A stretch of 52,096 nt of DNA from an uncultured Parabacteroides sp. Its GTDB lineage: Bacteria > Bacteroidota > Bacteroidia > Bacteroidales > Tannerellaceae. A program made the position numbers and the translations under genes. This document shows positions 48,460 to 52,096 of the stretch, one piece after another (the stretch's first letter is position 1; each line of letters starts with the position of its first letter). Location: the NCBI GenBank assembly GCA_910577325.1, contig CAJTMR010000017.1, forward strand, positions 1 to 52,096. Direction: 5' to 3'. A model generated the notes under the pieces. That model saw only the letters and a program-made list of their open reading frames with translations. It searched no databases and was not told the origin of the DNA.

Positions 48460-49968
48460 TCAACGTATAACCGGATTACCCATCAAATCAACGTTACCGG
48501 CAGTAACGTCCGCCTCTATCTGCTTGGTCGGCTCGCTCATGTTCTGGATGCCCTGACTAAACGGGTCCAATATGTCGTCAAATCCTTCTTTCTGCAATCC
48601 TTGTATCACCCCGTGATACGCCTTCGCCGGGTCAAACGCCAAATTCCTAACGTCATATCTCTTCAGTATGGCCGACAATTCGCTTACCATCACGTCGATA
48701 TCTATCACATCGCCCGGCGTCACATTGATCCAACCTTCTTTTTGCCATTGCCGGTAGTCCACCCGGTCCTCCTTTTGCAATATCTTCCCCTCCGGTATCC
48801 AAAAATACATCCTGTATGCCGGATGGCTGACATGCGGGAAATAAAGTGCAAGCGCATTGATATCCACATGAGCCGCCAAATCCAGCCCTGCGTAGCATTC
48901 CCGCCCGATCAGGTCGTCTTCCGTGGTCCCATAATTGCAAGCCGCCACCTTCTCATCCCGTATCCAAACGTCCGGAGCGTCCACCCACAAATTCAGGTTC
49001 TTCGTTTTAAAGTTAACCTCCGTAGTGCCTCCTTTATTGACCGCCTGTTCAAACTCCATCTGCATAAAATCCTCATATACCGACACCCCCAAGTTAGGAC
49101 ACGCCTTAGTCCAAACCGAAGGATCTTTCCAATCATCCTCTTTGTCAAGTGAGTATATAAGCGCGAACGTGCTATCCTCTTTAATATCTCCACGCAGGAT
49201 ATCTATATAGTGCCTGCGCATAGAATAATAAGGCGAAGACATGTCAAACCCGGCAGTGGTGATGGAAAATATAAGCGGCTGCCGCCTTGCACCCATACCA
49301 GACCGCAACAGGTTGTAGATATCATCGTTCGGCCAAGCGTGCATCTCATCGCATATACCGCAATGAGGCGACAAACCGTCCTTGTTTTTCGTCTCCTTGG
49401 ACAACGGTTTGTAAGCCGATGCCGTCGATTCCATCACAATGGATGTAGTCCACTTCTTCACGTACTTGCTAAGCATCGGCGATTGCTCGACCATCATGCC
49501 GGCAGCTTGCCAACATATTGCGGCCTGATCCTTATCAACAGCAGCACTATAGACCTCCGCCCCCTGTTCTTCGTCAAGTATCAACATATACAGCGCGATG
49601 GCAGCAGCTAAAAACGTCTTCCCGTTCTTCCTCGCCACCTCCACATTTGCATATTTAAACCTGCGGACACCGTTCTTTGTCTTCCAGCCGAAAACGACCC
49701 ATAAGATAAAGCACTGCCAGTCTTCAGGTATAAATTCCTGTCCCGCCCATTCTCCTTTGTAATGCCGTAGGAACTGACAAAAACCAAGGATTCTTTTTGC
49801 CGCTTTCTCATCAAAATACAGCCCCATTTCCGTAGCTTGCTTCAAGTCTCGCACGTGTCTTTCTACCGCAAGCCTCTCCAATTCACCGGCTTTCCTCTTT
49901 CCTGACATCACGCTGTCGATGTATGCCAACGCCTTGTCCTTGTATATTTCTTCCTTTTTCTTTTTCAT
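48460..49968 (-). CDS. terL: Terminase large subunit (Terminase_1), ending at an in-frame UGA
   Basis: 502 aa to the UGA. ATPase: Walker A-like ARKNGKT (112-118), Walker B ending CDEMHAW (Asp207, Glu208). Nuclease: Asp363 in CYAGLDLAAHVD and Asp446 in LAFDPAKAYHG; the third acidic residue (KIDGVVA) is encoded beyond the stop. In this family TerL pumps DNA into the prohead and cuts it. The gene ends NPVIR, where homologues continue with W-M-F/x-R-N and about 50 further residues. Starts with a 4-nt overlap with terS. As annotated, the protein would lack part of its nuclease domain. Confidence 0.88.
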   Translation of the reverse strand: MKKKKEEIYKDKALAYIDSVMSGKRKAGELERLAVERHVRDLKQATEMGLYFDEKAAKRILGFCQFLRHYKGEWAGQEFIPEDWQCFILWVVFGWKTKNGVRRFKYANVEVARKNGKTFLAAAIALYMLILDEEQGAEVYSAAVDKDQAAICWQAAGMMVEQSPMLSKYVKKWTTSIVMESTASAYKPLSKETKNKDGLSPHCGICDEMHAWPNDDIYNLLRSGMGARRQPLIFSITTAGFDMSSPYYSMRRHYIDILRGDIKEDSTFALIYSLDKEDDWKDPSVWTKACPNLGVSVYEDFMQMEFEQAVNKGGTTEVNFKTKNLNLWVDAPDVWIRDEKVAACNYGTTEDDLIGRECYAGLDLAAHVDINALALYFPHVSHPAYRMYFWIPEGKILQKEDRVDYRQWQKEGWINVTPGDVIDIDVMVSELSAILKRYDVRNLAFDPAKAYHGVIQGLQKEGFDDILDPFSQGIQNMSEPTKQIEADVTAGNVDLMGNPVIR

Positions 49969-50450
49969 CTTATTCCGCTTAAAAATTGTGACAGTTCGTC
50001 TTCCTCTTCTTTGGGGGACTGGTTCATTTTTTGCCGGCTCATAGGCGTAAACCCGAAATCAGCCCCCAACCTATTTACATAATCAAACGCCTTAAACATC
50101 GTATTCACCTCCTTGATCGCTATCCCGTCCATCATCCGTGCACCTTTCTCCACATTGTCCATGATATCCGACATACATGTAAATACAAAATCAAGGCTAA
50201 AAGCATAGAGGGCCAAATGTTCTATGTCCATTTCCGTCAGTACGCCCAACGCTATAAGCTGGTTCGCCTTCGTCTTGAAAATATCTTTCGCCCGCTTTGT
50301 CTTCAGCACTTTCAGTTTTGCCGTTGATGTGATCTGATCGATAGACGTCAACTTATCTGCCTGATCAATGTTCCCGGACATCCTGCAAGGCTGGTCCGTC
50401 CCTCGAAGCTTCTTAACTTCATCAAATATTTTAGGTCTCCCTTTTCCCAT
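49965..50450 (-). CDS. terS: Terminase small subunit, P27 family
   Basis: 161 aa. KTKRAKDIFKTKANQLIALG with VLTEMDIEHLALYAFSLDFV is the P27 signature (x-G-x-L-T-x-x-D-x-x-x-L-x-x-Y). Basic N-terminus (MGKGRPKIFDEVKKLRG) contacts DNA. The C-terminal FGFTPMSRQKM matches the family end (x-G-L-(S/T)-P-x-x-R-x-x-(L/M)). It recognises the packaging site, which in this family lies just upstream, and delivers DNA to TerL. Overlaps terL by 4 nt. Confidence 0.88.
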   Translation of the reverse strand: MGKGRPKIFDEVKKLRGTDQPCRMSGNIDQADKLTSIDQITSTAKLKVLKTKRAKDIFKTKANQLIALGVLTEMDIEHLALYAFSLDFVFTCMSDIMDNVEKGARMMDGIAIKEVNTMFKAFDYVNRLGADFGFTPMSRQKMNQSPKEEEDELSQFLSGIR

Positions 50451-50723
50451 TTCACATATTTTTTAGTTCATAAAAAAAAGTCCAATTTTGCACGCACGCA
50501 GAGCGAGGTTGATTGCGGTCTTGGAACCATGAAGGCATAGAGATTTCACCCCCCTCCCTGTCAGTCCTTTCGACCGTTTGTTTCGATTTTGACCAATTTT
50601 ACAACTCATTTTTTCGCGCGCGTACATATAAAAGTCTCTTGGTAAACAACTTACTTGGTTGTGAATCAATTGATAAGCATACACATGAAATAATTTTCAT
50701 TTTTATCCTATTCTTTTTCGATT
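50451..50723. other. Intergenic region between integrase and terS
   Basis: 273 nt with no convincing gene. An open frame of about 54-73 codons on the minus strand runs through the cos-like block and has no family likeness (basic, Cys-rich), so it is not called. The part 50563-50723 is AT-rich and may hold the terS promoter; no perfect consensus is seen. An HNH endonuclease gene, common here in related phages, is absent. Confidence 0.5.
50481..50562 (-). other. Candidate cos (packaging) region upstream of terS
   Basis: The minus-strand block GGGAGGGGGGTGAAATCTCT (50560-50541) is followed about 40 nt later by a GC-rich stretch (CCTCGCTCTGCGTGCGTGCA, 50508-50489) and AAAATTGGA. From memory this resembles the conserved sequence found upstream of P27-type small terminase genes in many cos phages. 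It is a cleavage-site candidate by position and resemblance only. Confidence 0.45.
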
Positions 50724-51632
50724 TTAGAAAGCATCGTCCAGCAGACGTACTGCTGGATTGTCAATCCTCAATCTCTCGTCAATGCTCTCTAAATATATTT
50801 CGGTTGTTTCCAACCTTCGATGTCCAAGCATTTGTTGTACTGATTTAATATCTGCTCCCGCAATCAGAGCCGTGACAGCAGCAGTATGTCTCAAAGAGTG
50901 AGATGTCTTATGCTTAGAGTAGATATCGGCCTTAACCATGTATGACTTTACAATCCTTCCGATCCTCGAAGGTGTCAGTTGCCTTTCGCCTGTTGTGTTA
51001 TGCGTCAGAAATACAAATTCGTCGTCACAAGAGACCCCCCTATATGGCAAGTAATCATTAAGTATAGGATCTATTGCCTTATTGGTAAGCCCTATAAACT
51101 GCCCGTCCACCTCTTCCCCCTTACGCAGTACTTTTACGATATAATCCGGCCCTTTTTTCTCTATATTTGCGACTCTCAATCTCGAGACCTCCACGCACCT
51201 TAATCCTGACCTAAGCATAAGATTTATAATCGCGTAATCTCTTTTACCAATCAAAGTATCACGAGGAATAACCGAAAGTAATTTTAATACTTCATCGGTT
51301 TCCAAATGAAATTTCATGTGCGATTTTATCTTATGTTTTATATATACTCCAGAAGCTATATTATCATGTTCTCCGACATCTTTTGCATATCTATAAAACT
51401 GTCGAACTGCTTTAAGATATGAATCAATAGTATTACCTGACAACTTTTTATCAACAAGATATGATTTATAAGCGAGAATATCAGATCTTTCCAAATTCCT
51501 AATATTTCTTCCTTTTATTACGACCCATTTTTTGAAATAATCAAGATTGTTTGAGTATAGTTTTTTTGTATTATCCTTAACATCGAGATTGTTTAAAAAA
51601 TCTTTTTTAATATCTTCAAAATAACTCTTCAT
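50724..51632 (-). CDS. int: Tyrosine-type site-specific recombinase (phage integrase)
   Basis: 302 aa. N-terminal SAM-like core-binding domain (about 1-95, KLYSNNLDYFKKWVVIKGRN). The catalytic domain has Arg145 (SGLRCVEVSRL), His245 and Arg248 (HSLRHTAAVTALI), His271 (MLGHRRLETTE) and Tyr280 (EIYLES). These form the full R-H-R-H-Y set of tyrosine recombinases. It integrates the phage by recombination at its attachment site, here probably a tRNA 3' end. It lies next to the packaging genes, with the LRV gene and, presumably, attP to its right. Confidence 0.92.
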   Translation of the reverse strand: MKSYFEDIKKDFLNNLDVKDNTKKLYSNNLDYFKKWVVIKGRNIRNLERSDILAYKSYLVDKKLSGNTIDSYLKAVRQFYRYAKDVGEHDNIASGVYIKHKIKSHMKFHLETDEVLKLLSVIPRDTLIGKRDYAIINLMLRSGLRCVEVSRLRVANIEKKGPDYIVKVLRKGEEVDGQFIGLTNKAIDPILNDYLPYRGVSCDDEFVFLTHNTTGERQLTPSRIGRIVKSYMVKADIYSKHKTSHSLRHTAAVTALIAGADIKSVQQMLGHRRLETTEIYLESIDERLRIDNPAVRLLDDAF

Positions 51633-51673
51633 GATTATTAATTTAAAATTTAATTTTTTGTTGCAAGTTCATA

Positions 51674-52096
51674 TTATTTCTTTCCGAACGTTTCCTCAAA
51701 CATCTTGTCCAGTTCGTCAAGTATCATCTTTCTTTCTCCGGAGTTGCCTGTGTTATCCAGCGAATAGATTCTAATAAGCAATTGTTTCCGCGAACCACAG
51801 AAGCACCCACAGGTGTAGAATGGAGCAACATTAGGGTAATTATGCTTGTACCATAGGTGGTTTGTCCCTTTAACGGCTACGTAGTTGGATGTGACTATAA
51901 ACTCTCTTTTTATAGGGATGTATCCTGGAGTATTGGGGTTCCCGGCTGCAGAATAGCGCACATCACAATCGCTATCCTTGGCAAGCTCAGTAAGCGCATC
52001 TACCGGGGTGTTGGGGTTGCCGGCGGCAGAATAGCGCACATCACAGTCGCTATCCTTGGCAAGCTCAGTTAGCGCATCTACCGGGGTGTTGGGGTT
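51674..52096 (-). CDS. Leucine-rich-repeat-variant (LRV) protein, 5' end outside the window
   Basis: The minus-strand frame is open from the window edge, so the N-terminus is missing; 140 codons are visible. At least two 26-residue repeats read NPNTPVDALTELAKDSDCDV followed by RYSAAG, the LRV/HEAT-like pattern (L-x-x-L-A-x-D-x-x-x-x-VR). The C-terminal about 85 residues are not repetitive (YIPIKREFIVTSNYVAVKGT, FYTCGCFCGSRKQLLIRIYS, KMILDELDKMFEETFGKK). Alpha-solenoids of this type mediate protein or nucleic-acid binding. Adjacent to the integrase, so probably phage-encoded; could be chromosomal if the prophage ends here. Confidence 0.75.
   Translation of the reverse strand, partial: NPNTPVDALTELAKDSDCDVRYSAAGNPNTPVDALTELAKDSDCDVRYSAAGNPNTPGYIPIKREFIVTSNYVAVKGTNHLWYKHNYPNVAPFYTCGCFCGSRKQLLIRIYSLDNTGNSGERKMILDELDKMFEETFGKK
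51941..52096 (-). repeat. 78-bp direct repeats (LRV units) at the window edge
   Basis: The block ending GGGTGTTGGGGTT occurs at 52018 and at 52096, 78 nt apart, with only a few differences over a whole unit (for example CAATCG against CAGTCG). 78 nt is 26 codons. A third, diverged copy begins near 51920-51940. The array continues outside the window. Confidence 0.85.

Larger units (their letters stand above)
19070..52096. mobile_element. Prophage (HK97-type head, siphovirus-like), right end outside the window
   Basis: Consecutive minus-strand genes give a full virion set: small and large terminase, portal, protease, major capsid, connectors, tail tube, chaperones, tape measure, tail tip, fibre and endolysin. 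A tyrosine integrase is present at 50.7-51.6 kb. The left border is placed at the tRNA-like fragment near 19,070. No right attachment site is visible. Replication and CI-type repressor genes are not in the window and may lie to the right. The large terminase carries an in-frame stop, so inducibility is in doubt. Confidence 0.9.

Noticed and set aside
48283..49968. Alternative genetic code (UGA=Trp) for the phage
   Set aside because: Several phage genes (hicA, tail tube, portal) end in UGA at their expected ends, so general reassignment is not supported.
50463..50684. Minus-strand frame of about 73 codons upstream of terS
   Set aside because: It runs through the cos-like block, is basic and Cys-rich without family likeness, and resembles spurious frames reported at such sites.

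Overview
The window looks like a chromosome segment of a human-gut-type Bacteroidales bacterium (Bacteroides/Parabacteroides group). The basis is a SusC/SusD pair, an ECF sigma / FecR pair, and repeated promoters of the Bacteroidales form (TTTG, 19-21 nt, TAnnTTTG). The genus cannot be fixed from the sequence alone. The left third (1-19.07 kb) is chromosomal. The rest (19.07 kb to beyond 52,096) is an integrated tailed phage (prophage).

Chromosomal part. It opens with a tRNA-Leu(GAG) truncated by the window edge. Next come an APC-type amino-acid permease and a short-chain dehydrogenase, both on the minus strand, and a TonB-dependent outer-membrane receptor. A polysaccharide-utilisation-type locus on the plus strand follows: ECF sigma factor, two tandemly duplicated small secreted proteins plus the stub of a third copy, FecR anti-sigma factor, STN-containing SusC, SusD, an unknown large lipoprotein and a secreted FAD-dependent oxidoreductase. 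A 66-bp MITE-like element with a TTA target duplication lies between susD and the lipoprotein gene.

Prophage. A tRNA-3'-end-like fragment with its own terminator (19.05-19.09 kb) probably marks the left attachment site. The structural genes run on the minus strand. Read in transcription order (right to left) they are: tyrosine integrase, candidate cos region, small and large terminase, [accessory block], portal, prohead protease, HK97 major capsid, connectors and head-tail joining proteins, tail tube, tail assembly chaperones (predicted -1 frameshift), tape measure, tail-tip protein, S74 tail fibre, BppU-like and LamG receptor-binding proteins, membrane proteins and endolysin, and small late genes. 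The set (TP901-1-type tail tube, short tape measure, no sheath seen) suggests a siphovirus. At the right edge lies a leucine-rich-repeat-variant (LRV) gene that continues out of the window.

The most unusual part is the 7-kb accessory block between large terminase and portal (41.1-48.3 kb), where these genes are normally adjacent. It holds two antirepressor-like genes and a DEDDh exonuclease-BRCT protein. It also holds a hicAB toxin-antitoxin module whose toxin gene is only 59 codons. A plus-strand operon ends in a small HTH gene and starts at a promoter overlapped by a palindrome, an Acr-Aca-like layout. A mini-ADP-ribosyltransferase-like protein is followed by a degenerate tRNA-like sequence. 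There is also a leader RNA with interleaved, mutually exclusive stems ahead of an antirepressor operon. The large terminase gene itself is interrupted by an in-frame UGA exactly where its conserved C-terminal region would continue.
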